16,607 bases of DNA from Flavobacteriales bacterium UBA2798 (lineage in GTDB: Bacteria; Bacteroidota; Bacteroidia; Flavobacteriales_D; UBA2798), in assembly GCA_002351955.1 (NCBI GenBank), contig DEHO01000060.1, positions 104,515 to 121,121 on the forward strand, in the 5' to 3' direction. The notes beneath the pieces are model-generated. The model made no database searches, had not been told where the DNA came from, and saw nothing but the letters and a program-made list of their open reading frames with translations. This document shows positions 1 through 6,640 of this stretch, one piece after another. The position numbers and the translations under genes are program-made. Position 1 is the first letter of the stretch. Each line of letters begins with the position of its first letter.

Positions 1-401
1 GGGTGAATTGTTTTGCAGATGATACCGGACTTGAGGTTTCTGCCCTGAATGGGGCTCCCGGAGTCTATTCTGCACGGTATGCCGGCGAACAGAAGAGTGC
101 AGAAGCGAATATGAAAAAGTTACTGCTCGAACTGCAAGGAAAAGTTGACCGAAGTGCGTGTTTTAAAACAGTAATTGCATTACTTCTCGATGGAAAAGAA
201 TACTTGTTCGAGGGAGTTATGAACGGAAACATCATCACCGAACGTCGTGGCAGTGGTGGTTTTGGATACGATTCCTTGTTTGTCCCCGAAGGAAGTTCCT
301 TAACCTTTGCCGAGATGAGCGCTCAGGAGAAGAATAAATGCAGTCATCGGGCAAAAGCAGTTGAAAAACTCATCGCTTTTCTAAATGAACTCAACGCTTA
401 A
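1..401 (+). CDS. rdgB: Non-canonical purine NTP pyrophosphatase (RdgB/HAM1), 3' part
   Basis: Hydrolyses dITP, XTP and related deaminated purine nucleotides to the monophosphate plus pyrophosphate, keeping them out of DNA and RNA in the cytoplasm. The visible 132 residues carry family signatures: FADDTGLEV near the left edge, the PGVYSARYAG segment just after it, GFGYDSLFVPEG in the middle, and CSHRAKA near the end. HAM1 proteins are usually about 190-200 residues, so roughly 60 N-terminal residues, including the nucleotide-binding start of the fold, lie left of the window. The GTG at position 3 is in frame but falls inside the domain and is not the real start. The TAA at 399-401 lies inside the 3' end of the convergent ddl gene, an 11-bp overlap. 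Family assignment is firm; only the 5' end is missing. Confidence 0.95.
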   Translation, partial: VNCFADDTGLEVSALNGAPGVYSARYAGEQKSAEANMKKLLLELQGKVDRSACFKTVIALLLDGKEYLFEGVMNGNIITERRGSGGFGYDSLFVPEGSSLTFAEMSAQEKNKCSHRAKAVEKLIAFLNELNA

Positions 402-1365
402 GCGCATCCTCAAGAACTGAAGAAAATAAGGTGCTTAATTCTATGCCTGCATGTCGGGCCTGTTGAGGCAAAATACTGGCATCTGAAAGTCCGGGCACAG
501 TATTCACTTCAATCATGAACGGAACATTTTCCTGAATGATAAAATCGACACGTGCCATACCACGAAGATTAAGCAATCGATATACCTCTGCTGTGGTGGC
601 TCGCACCAGGTTTGTTACCTCTTCACTCAGTCTTGCCGGTGTGATTTCTTTCGATTTCCCCTGGTATTTTGCATCAAAATCGAAAAACTCATTTTCTGTT
701 ACAATTTCTGTAGGATGTAAAACAGTGACTTTACCATTTACGGAAAATACCCCACAGGTGACTTCTGTTCCATTAACAAAGGCTTCAATCAGTGCTTCTG
801 TACCATGCTCAAGGGCGGTAGAAATTGCTTTTTCTATTTCCTCTGCTTGTTTAACCTTGGAAACCCCAAAGCTGGAACCGCCATCGCTTGGTTTGATGAA
901 CATTGGAAAGCCAATAGTCATAGCTATATTTTCACTGCTGATGGGGTCTCCCTTTCGGATAATCAGCGATTTTGAACAGCGTATTCCCATTTGGGAAAGC
1001 AGTGTGTTACAGGCGAATTTATTAAAACTCAATGCAGAGGTCAATACACCCGAAGTAGTGTACGGTAGCTTAAGCATATCGAAATACCCTTGCAGTTTTC
1101 CATCTTCTCCCGGGGTTCCGTGGATAACAATGAATGCAGCATCAAACTGATGTTTTTTGCCATTTACGATTACTGAAAAGTCGTTTTTGTCGACCGGAAT
1201 TTTTTCATCACCGGATAGCGCAAACCAACCTTCCTCCGAAATATCGATTTGCATTAAATCATACCGATCCGTTGGGAGGTGCCGCATAACGGTTGAGGCA
1301 CTCTTTCTTGAGATCTGAGCTTCGTGGGAGTATCCACCTGACAGGACTGCAATGCGGGTTTTCAT
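391..1365 (-). CDS. ddl: D-alanine--D-alanine ligase
   Basis: ATP-dependent ligase that joins two D-alanines to make the terminal dipeptide of peptidoglycan precursors; cytoplasmic. With the start at 1365 the protein is 324 residues, normal for Ddl. It has an N-terminal Rossmann-like part opening MKTRIAVLSGG, the HGTPGEDG loop (82-89), the ATP-grasp glycine-rich loop IKPSDGGSSFGV (157-168), and metal-ligand residues in RVDF (D274) and IEVNTVPG (E286, N288). The frame stays open to a possible start at 1467, but those 34 extra residues precede the family's usual N-terminus. A perfect -7 box at 1379-1386 lies 13 nt upstream of the 1365 ATG and inside the extension, so the shorter start is preferred. 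The gene is divergent from the PASTA gene, and its 3' end overlaps rdgB by 11 bp. Confidence 0.95.
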   Translation of the reverse strand: MKTRIAVLSGGYSHEAQISRKSASTVMRHLPTDRYDLMQIDISEEGWFALSGDEKIPVDKNDFSVIVNGKKHQFDAAFIVIHGTPGEDGKLQGYFDMLKLPYTTSGVLTSALSFNKFACNTLLSQMGIRCSKSLIIRKGDPISSENIAMTIGFPMFIKPSDGGSSFGVSKVKQAEEIEKAISTALEHGTEALIEAFVNGTEVTCGVFSVNGKVTVLHPTEIVTENEFFDFDAKYQGKSKEITPARLSEEVTNLVRATTAEVYRLLNLRGMARVDFIIQENVPFMIEVNTVPGLSDASILPQQARHAGIELSTLFSSVLEDALKR

Positions 1366-1378
1366 GGAGTATTTTTTA

Positions 1379-1386
1379 CAAAAGTA
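1379..1386 (-). promoter_or_regulatory. -7 promoter box TACTTTTG of ddl
   Basis: Read on the minus strand this is an exact match to the Bacteroidota -7 consensus TAnnTTTG, 13 nt upstream of the preferred ddl ATG. The nearest TTTTG that could serve as a -33 element (1413-1417) is about 26 bp further upstream, longer than usual, so only the -7 element is well supported. Confidence 0.55.
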
Positions 1387-1495
1387 ACCTGCTTCCCATC
1401 GTGGATACTCTCCAAAAGCCGATTGTTTCCCCATGCGTTTGTTAGTTATTTTGCCTCGCTTACTCATTCTCTTCCGATTGTGGCGGAATTGGGGT

Positions 1496-1503
1496 TATAT
1501 TTG
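1496..1503 (+). promoter_or_regulatory. -7 promoter box TATATTTG of the PASTA operon
   Basis: Exact match to TAnnTTTG, 14 nt upstream of the ATG at 1518, in the 152-bp divergent spacer between ddl and the PASTA gene. A TTG at 1478-1480 lies 15 bp upstream, shorter than the usual 17-23 bp. It probably drives the PASTA, exported-protein and rluD genes as one unit, since no other gap in that run could hold a promoter outside coding sequence. Confidence 0.55.
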
Positions 1504-1517
1504 TCCATTAATCACTT

Positions 1518-2306
1518 ATGCGCACACTCGGCAACATCGGTCGTTTCCTCATCTCCAGGCAGTTCCTGTTTCATTTTGGAGCAGGACTCTTAACCATGAT
1601 CCTATTGTTCTATTGTACCGTTTGGTACCTGAAAAGCTATACCCATCATGGCAAGGAAAATTATATTACCCTACCTGATTTTATTGGGATGCCGCTGGAA
1701 GAGATAGATGGGAAATTAACTTCGCTCGGACTTCGTTACCAGATCGATTCCGTTAGCACCGATAAATATCCCAGAGGTACCGTTATTCGTCAGGATCCTG
1801 GGCCAACTGATTCTACGGGGCAATTTGTGAAAGAAGGAAGGACCGTTTACCTGACAGTTGTTTCAAAATCTCCGCTGATGGTGAGTATGCCGGATTTGGT
1901 CTACAAGTCAAAAAAGCATGCAGAAGGAATATTAAAGATTGTTGGTCTCAAGGTTAAGTACACTTATAAGCCTTATCCGGATTGTAAGGATTGTGTGATT
2001 GAACAGAAATATAAGGCACGTCCAATTTCCAAAGGGGATAAAGTGGAAAAGGGTAGTACCATCGAACTGGTTCTGGGTCAGGGCAGGGGTGGAGGTACAG
2101 AAACGGTACCTGATTTAACCGGTAAGACAATAGATGAAGCTAATTCGAGTTTAAACAGAGTAGCACTCAGTCTCTATGCTGCTTCCTGTGAAGGATGCGT
2201 AACCCGCAAAGACTCTGTCAGTGCCCGGATCTACCGTCAATCTCCGGGTGCTGGTGGAGAGGCTTCATCGGGTTCAGAGGTTACTGTTTGGTTACGTAAC
2301 GATTAA
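1518..2306 (+). CDS. Membrane-anchored PASTA-repeat protein without a kinase domain
   Basis: 262 residues with a short basic N-terminus, one membrane helix at about 17-37, then three PASTA repeats at roughly 50-116, 120-188 and 196-260, giving an inside-to-outside topology. Each repeat opens with a PDxxG/PDL-type segment (LPDFIGMP, MPDLVYK, VPDLTGKT). PASTA domains in penicillin-binding proteins and Ser/Thr kinases bind peptidoglycan stem peptides, but here no kinase or transpeptidase is attached. Repeats 2 and 3 each hold a CxxC pair (C156/C159, C224/C227) at equivalent places; repeat 1 does not. The gene is divergent from ddl and followed after 13 bp by the exported-protein gene. From memory, stand-alone PASTA proteins beside ddl and rluD recur in Bacteroidota. 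A role in sensing or holding peptidoglycan is inference. Confidence 0.9.
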   Translation: MRTLGNIGRFLISRQFLFHFGAGLLTMILLFYCTVWYLKSYTHHGKENYITLPDFIGMPLEEIDGKLTSLGLRYQIDSVSTDKYPRGTVIRQDPGPTDSTGQFVKEGRTVYLTVVSKSPLMVSMPDLVYKSKKHAEGILKIVGLKVKYTYKPYPDCKDCVIEQKYKARPISKGDKVEKGSTIELVLGQGRGGGTETVPDLTGKTIDEANSSLNRVALSLYAASCEGCVTRKDSVSARIYRQSPGAGGEASSGSEVTVWLRND

Positions 2307-2319
2307 GCCATTCTTTCAA

Positions 2320-4557
2320 ATGCAGGGCCAAAAAACAAAAGCACTTATTCTGATCTGCACATTGGTGCAGTTGTGCACATATTCATACGCACAAAACGAA
2401 GCACTCAGTCCGCTATCCGAGAATTTTGATCTGACCAGTACCAAAAAAGAAGTGAGGATGTTTCCTTCGCTTTTTGTTTACGAAATCGATACTATTCTCC
2501 TTCCTTTTCTGGATGATTTCAGTCGTGATCGCTTTAAGCCCTACAATGCACAGGCCGGTGATGCAAATGTTACATCACAAACCTTTTTTCGCCTTTATGA
2601 TGCTGCCGGAACCGTTCTCCTGCATGATTCCGTAAAGTATATGCGAAATCCTACATATTACATTACCTACGACAGTATTGCAGGAGTTTTGGTTACAACA
2701 ATAAATCCATTGGATAGCGTGCTCATTACCGTTAATGACCTTACTTCTTACCCCATAACTGGTGTGCAGGAGTATGTTTATCCACGTTATTCCATTATCG
2801 ATACGCTTTGGCAGCCCTCTTCTCCAGATACAATTTATATTCAGAATGTAGATTTGGTTCAAGATTCGGTTTATGTAAATTTTGTGTCTTCTGCAGGAGA
2901 TAATTCACTTTGGGTCGATCGCTTCGCCTACCTGAATAATCGTTTTCCAATTGGTCCTCCAACCATTGGTGTTGCAACGCTCGACGGTTTGAATGATGAG
3001 GGATATCCATACGATTTTGTCAATACTACATTAACCGGGGTTTGCGATTACCTTACAAGCAAGCCTATCGATTTGGATATTAAACCCAATACTTTTCCTT
3101 ACACAGCTGCCGATTCTGTTTACCTGAGTTTTTTCTATCAGCAAACAGGAAGAGGCAATCAACCGGAAGTGGGTGATTCACTCATCCTGGAGTTTTGGTC
3201 GCCAAGTGCAAACGATTGGTTTCGTCAATGGGCAAGTCCCGGTGCTCTGGCATTTAATGATTTCAGGCAGGTATTGGTTCCTGTACTGCAGAATATGTTC
3301 TTTGAAAATGGGTTCCGGTTCCGTTTTCGCAACATTGGTAATTTGTCAGGAAGTCTCGATCACTGGCACATTGACTATGTTTACATGGCGGCCAATAGAA
3401 ATAGGAACGATACCATCCGTCAGGATGTGGCTTACCAATATGACGCGCTTTCTCTGTTGAAGGAATTTTCCCGTATGCCATGGGAGCATTATAAGTTGAA
3501 TCCCACATTTTATATGGCAGACACGATGTCGCTTTACCAGCGTAACAATGATAATGTGGCACGTATTATTGTTGCGCAGAATATGGTTGTAAAATACCAG
3601 GGAGTAACTCAGGGAACAATCACTGCGCCAAATATTCCAAGTGTTGCAGCAGTATCAAATTTCAGTTCGCTTTTCGATATCAATGCATCAGGTTATTCGT
3701 TCGATCCTTTGGTTGCCGATTCATGTGCAGTTGAGTTTGATATCACCGCATCATTTAATCCGGGAAGCAATTTTCAGTTAAACGATACCCTGCATTTCAA
3801 ACAGGTTTTTAACGACGAATACGCTTATGATGATGGTACTGCAGAGGCTGCTTATGGTCCACAGGGTGCGAATGCGTATTTAGCGTATAAGTTTGAAATT
3901 CAGCAAGCCGATACTTTGCGTTCTATCCGCATTCATTTTTCACCAAGTGTAAATGATGTTTCCAACAAACTTTTTATTCTCCATGTTTGGGATGCAAGCG
4001 GACCCGGAATAACTCCGGGAAGTGTTATATACCAGAATACTTTTTTGCAAACACCCGAGTATGTGATGGAGAACAACGGGTTTTATGAATATCCCTTGGC
4101 CCAGCCCGTTGTTGTAAATGGAACTTATTTTATCGGATGGAAACAACTTGATCCTGATAAATTGAATATCGGTTTTGATTTAAACACCAACCGACAATCA
4201 AAGATCTATTACCGAACTGCGGCTTCGTGGATCCAAACCGGTTTTCAGGGTGCTTTGATGATGCGCCCGGTGTTTGACAGGTGTATTGGCGACGTAACAT
4301 CGGTAGAAGATTTTTCTCCGGAAGAAATGCAGCTCCGTTTGTTTCCAAATCCTGCCACCGATGAAGTGGTGATAGATTCAGATCTGAATAACGGTACGAT
4401 TGAAATCTACGATTTGGGAGGCAGATTAATTTCTACTACCATCACTACAGGAACTGTTCGTTTGGGTGTTTCTTTATTGCAAAATGGAGTGTACCTGGTT
4501 GCCTTTATAAATGATCAGGGAGCTCGAGCAGTTCGTAAACTGATTATTCAGCGATGA
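2320..4557 (+). CDS. T9SS-exported protein of unknown function (type A sorting domain)
   Basis: 745 residues. The N-terminus has a basic start, a hydrophobic stretch and a probable cleavage after CTYSYA, typical of a Sec signal peptide. The C-terminal ~74 residues (from about 672) form a T9SS type A sorting domain: LFPNPATDE at 674-682, then IEIYDLGGRLI, GVYLV and a basic end KLIIQR. The protein should cross the outer membrane and be released or surface-attached. No catalytic motif was recognised. The middle is rich in Asp, Asn and aromatic residues, as expected of beta-sandwich surface proteins, and includes LPFLDDFS, GVATLDGL and YDDGTAEAAYG, phrases I associate with a conserved Bacteroidota protein in this context. 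The frame extends upstream to a GTG at 2221 inside the PASTA gene, but only the ATG at 2320 gives a signal peptide. Its stop overlaps the rluD start. Confidence 0.85.
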   Translation: MQGQKTKALILICTLVQLCTYSYAQNEALSPLSENFDLTSTKKEVRMFPSLFVYEIDTILLPFLDDFSRDRFKPYNAQAGDANVTSQTFFRLYDAAGTVLLHDSVKYMRNPTYYITYDSIAGVLVTTINPLDSVLITVNDLTSYPITGVQEYVYPRYSIIDTLWQPSSPDTIYIQNVDLVQDSVYVNFVSSAGDNSLWVDRFAYLNNRFPIGPPTIGVATLDGLNDEGYPYDFVNTTLTGVCDYLTSKPIDLDIKPNTFPYTAADSVYLSFFYQQTGRGNQPEVGDSLILEFWSPSANDWFRQWASPGALAFNDFRQVLVPVLQNMFFENGFRFRFRNIGNLSGSLDHWHIDYVYMAANRNRNDTIRQDVAYQYDALSLLKEFSRMPWEHYKLNPTFYMADTMSLYQRNNDNVARIIVAQNMVVKYQGVTQGTITAPNIPSVAAVSNFSSLFDINASGYSFDPLVADSCAVEFDITASFNPGSNFQLNDTLHFKQVFNDEYAYDDGTAEAAYGPQGANAYLAYKFEIQQADTLRSIRIHFSPSVNDVSNKLFILHVWDASGPGITPGSVIYQNTFLQTPEYVMENNGFYEYPLAQPVVVNGTYFIGWKQLDPDKLNIGFDLNTNRQSKIYYRTAASWIQTGFQGALMMRPVFDRCIGDVTSVEDFSPEEMQLRLFPNPATDEVVIDSDLNNGTIEIYDLGGRLISTTITTGTVRLGVSLLQNGVYLVAFINDQGARAVRKLIIQR

Positions 4558-5609
4558 CGGATCAATTAGACCGCGAAGAGGAACGGTTGGAAGATGAAAA
4601 TGGTGAAGAGTTATTCGAACATCACCGAATAAAAGCGGACAAAGGTCAATCACTTCTTCGCATTGATAAATTTCTTTTTGACCGCCTTCCCAATACTTCG
4701 AGAAACAGGATTCAGCTCGCAGCAAAAAACGGGAATATCCTGGTGAACAATAAAGCGGTGAAGCCGAATTATAAGGTTAAACCCTTCGATGATATCTCAA
4801 TAGTACTCCCTTATCCGGTTCGGGAAATTGAATTGATTCCGCAGAATATTCCGATTCATATTTTTTATGAGGACGAAGATCTTGCAGTGATAAATAAACC
4901 TGCCGGTTTAGTAACACATCCGGGGTATGGAAATTATTCGGGCACATTGGTGAATGCCATGATGTACCATTTCAGTGAAATCAGCAGCATGCGGAAAGAA
5001 GGAAATGATGTTCGTCCAGGACTGGTGCATCGCCTGGATAAAAACACTTCCGGAATAATGGTTGTTGCGAAAACGGATGAAGCGCTGACTCATCTTGCAA
5101 AACAATTTTTCGATCGTACAACCGAGAGAACTTATTATGCGCTGGTTTGGGGTGATGTGAAGGAGGAAGAAGGAACAATTGTTGGACATATCGGCAGATC
5201 ATTGCAAGACCGAAAAGTTTTTCGGGTTTACGAAGATGGTTCTATTGGAAAGCATGCGGTAACGCATTATTCAGTTGTTGAACGATTGGGATATGTTACA
5301 CTGGTGAAATGCAAACTCGAAACCGGTAGAACACATCAGATTCGGGTACATATGAAGTATATTGGTCACCCTTTGTTTAATGACAACGAATACGGAGGCG
5401 ATAAAATTTTAAAAGGGACAACATTTGCGAAATACACAGCATTTGTGGAAAACTGTTTTTCGCTTATTCCTGGTCAGGCGCTGCATGCACGCACACTTGG
5501 ATTCATTCATCCTCGAAAAAATGAGTGGATGCAGTTTGATTCGGAATTACCGGAAGGTTTTGCGGAGCTATTAGAAAAATGGCGCACCTATACTGCTGCC
5601 AATACCTGA
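4554..5609 (+). CDS. rluD: RluD-type 23S rRNA pseudouridine synthase
   Basis: Converts uridines to pseudouridine in 23S rRNA (RluD targets helix 69 in E. coli); cytoplasmic. 351 residues: an acidic N-terminal tail of about 30, an S4 RNA-binding domain at 32-84, then the RsuA/RluA catalytic domain. Diagnostic motifs are INKPAGLVTHP at 113-123 and LVHRLDKNTSG at 157-167, where D162 is the catalytic aspartate. GRTHQIRVHMKYIGHPL, later on, is the other family signature. It starts on the ATGA that also ends the exported-protein gene (4-bp overlap), so translation is probably coupled. Its stop is one base from the stop of the convergent LuxR gene. RluA-family members are hard to separate by sequence alone, so the family is certain and the exact target uridines are not. 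Confidence 0.93.
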   Translation: MTDQLDREEERLEDENGEELFEHHRIKADKGQSLLRIDKFLFDRLPNTSRNRIQLAAKNGNILVNNKAVKPNYKVKPFDDISIVLPYPVREIELIPQNIPIHIFYEDEDLAVINKPAGLVTHPGYGNYSGTLVNAMMYHFSEISSMRKEGNDVRPGLVHRLDKNTSGIMVVAKTDEALTHLAKQFFDRTTERTYYALVWGDVKEEEGTIVGHIGRSLQDRKVFRVYEDGSIGKHAVTHYSVVERLGYVTLVKCKLETGRTHQIRVHMKYIGHPLFNDNEYGGDKILKGTTFAKYTAFVENCFSLIPGQALHARTLGFIHPRKNEWMQFDSELPEGFAELLEKWRTYTAANT

Positions 5610-5610
5610 A

Positions 5611-6402
5611 TTACATCAATCCATTGTCGCGGGAAATCTGAAGTGCTTCGATCATGTTTGAAGCATTGAGTTTTTTGATGATGTTTTTACGATGGCGATT
5701 TATTGTTTCCGGACTCAGATTTAGTTCACGTGCAGCTTCCTTGGAAGTAAGGCCTTTCTGAATGTGTACCAATACTTTTTTTTCAGCATCAGAGAGTTCA
5801 GGATGTTTGTGCCCCGGATTGGTTTTAAAGAGTAATTCCTCAACTAATTCCCATCCGCGATCTTCATGAAAGCGACTAAAACGCAAAAACATTTCTCCAG
5901 GCTTGTAACCGTCTTTCATATGGGTCATGGTTCCGGCTATTAGGAGAGGCTCATGATTGTTATTGACCTTTAAAATATTACTTTGCTGATGCAACATTCT
6001 GGGTTTTCCGTCGGGAAGAATAATGCGGTAGTTAAGACAGAATTTATGGTGGTGCAATTCTTCACCTTTTAAAGACTTCACCATCCTAAGTAATTCGGGG
6101 AAAAGTTTTTCGTTGATTACTACTAAATCAGAATGATCAAAACGCTTTAAGAAATTGGAAGGGCCTTCTTCTTTTACAAGTTCAGCAGAGTATCCCTGTA
6201 CGGCCTTAGAGTTGGGACTGATGTAAGGATAAGTGTTGCTGCTGTAATCAATAAAAAACAAAACACTTTCCATCTGATGGAAAATGGGCAAAAACAAATC
6301 CGGTTCTTTAATCAGTGGCTCGATTAATTCACGGTGTTCCTCGCTCATGGAGCTCTTTGCAGATTCCATGTAACTCAGGTAATTTAGGCTGGCCTTGTCC
6401 AT
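5611..6402 (-). CDS. PAS-LuxR family transcriptional regulator
   Basis: 263 residues from the ATG at 6402. The C-terminus (about 202-260) is a LuxR/GerE helix-turn-helix: LSDAEKKVLVHIQKGLTSKE, then AARELNLSPETINRHRKNII and KKLNASNMIEAL. Residues about 36-165 fit a PAS fold (FFIDYSSNTYPYISPN, then RIILPDGKPRML with terminal strands ending in IAGTMTHM). There is no receiver domain, so it is not a classical response regulator, and the signal sensed is unknown. A longer frame starts at a TTG at 6465; the internal ATG is preferred because it is a better start codon and PAS homologues begin near there. It lies downstream of mfd on the same strand across about 240 bp, which suggests its own promoter. 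Its stop is one base from the rluD stop. Confidence 0.85.
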   Translation of the reverse strand: MDKASLNYLSYMESAKSSMSEEHRELIEPLIKEPDLFLPIFHQMESVLFFIDYSSNTYPYISPNSKAVQGYSAELVKEEGPSNFLKRFDHSDLVVINEKLFPELLRMVKSLKGEELHHHKFCLNYRIILPDGKPRMLHQQSNILKVNNNHEPLLIAGTMTHMKDGYKPGEMFLRFSRFHEDRGWELVEELLFKTNPGHKHPELSDAEKKVLVHIQKGLTSKEAARELNLSPETINRHRKNIIKKLNASNMIEALQISRDNGLM

Positions 6403-6504
6403 GATGTGTGTTTTAAATTGTCTAAAACAGGTATGCCAGCAGCTGAGCTGCCCTCCATTCGCCAATGGTAAACTAAATATAAGAGAATGACTTAGATAAG
6501 CAAG

Positions 6505-6570
6505 TAGGGGAAATACCCTATTTCGGTAAATGAATATATTTTCCCGATAAAGTGAAAAAATACCGGTATT
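6505..6570. promoter_or_regulatory. Possible operator region with TACC/GGTA inverted repeats
   Basis: Upstream of the PAS-LuxR gene there is a perfect 12-bp palindrome, AATACCGGTATT, at 6559-6570. About 45 bp nearer the gene, TACC and GGTA recur as a spaced inverted pair (TACCCTATTTCGGTA, 6514-6528), next to a TAGGG/CCCTA pair at 6505-6520. Such dyads are typical of regulator binding sites, and autoregulation by the neighbouring LuxR protein is one possibility. No convincing -7 box was found in this region. Confidence 0.3.
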
Positions 6571-6595
6571 AATGTGCTAAAAAAGAATTGATAGG

Positions 6596-6640
6596 GACAA
6601 CAAGCAATACTGAATCGGTTTAATTTTTTTGTTTGTTGTC
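6596..6640 (-). terminator. Weak candidate terminator hairpin after mfd
   Basis: GACAACAA at 6596-6603 is the exact complement of TTGTTGTC at 6633-6640, and pairing extends inward about four more positions with one wobble. In the mfd transcript this would form a stem just at the stop codon with a loop of about 20 nt. A T-run (TTCTTTTTT on the minus strand) starts about 8-10 nt after the stem. The large loop and offset T-run make it weak. Confidence 0.25.

Noticed and set aside
536..1150. 204-codon open frame on the + strand
   Set aside because: It lies wholly antisense to ddl, whose motifs are intact, and its translation shows no domain.
1366..1467. 34-residue N-terminal extension of ddl
   Set aside because: It precedes the family's normal N-terminus and runs through a perfect -7 promoter box at 1379-1386.
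1433..1678. 81-codon + strand frame overlapping the ddl upstream region and the PASTA gene
   Set aside because: It is another frame of the PASTA gene and its leader, with no recognisable protein features.
2221..2319. GTG-started extension of the 745-residue exported protein
   Set aside because: It overlaps the PASTA gene, and would bury the signal peptide that begins at the ATG at 2320.
6403..6465. TTG-started extension of the PAS-LuxR regulator
   Set aside because: It uses a rare start codon and adds 21 residues with no domain content; the ATG at 6402 fits better.
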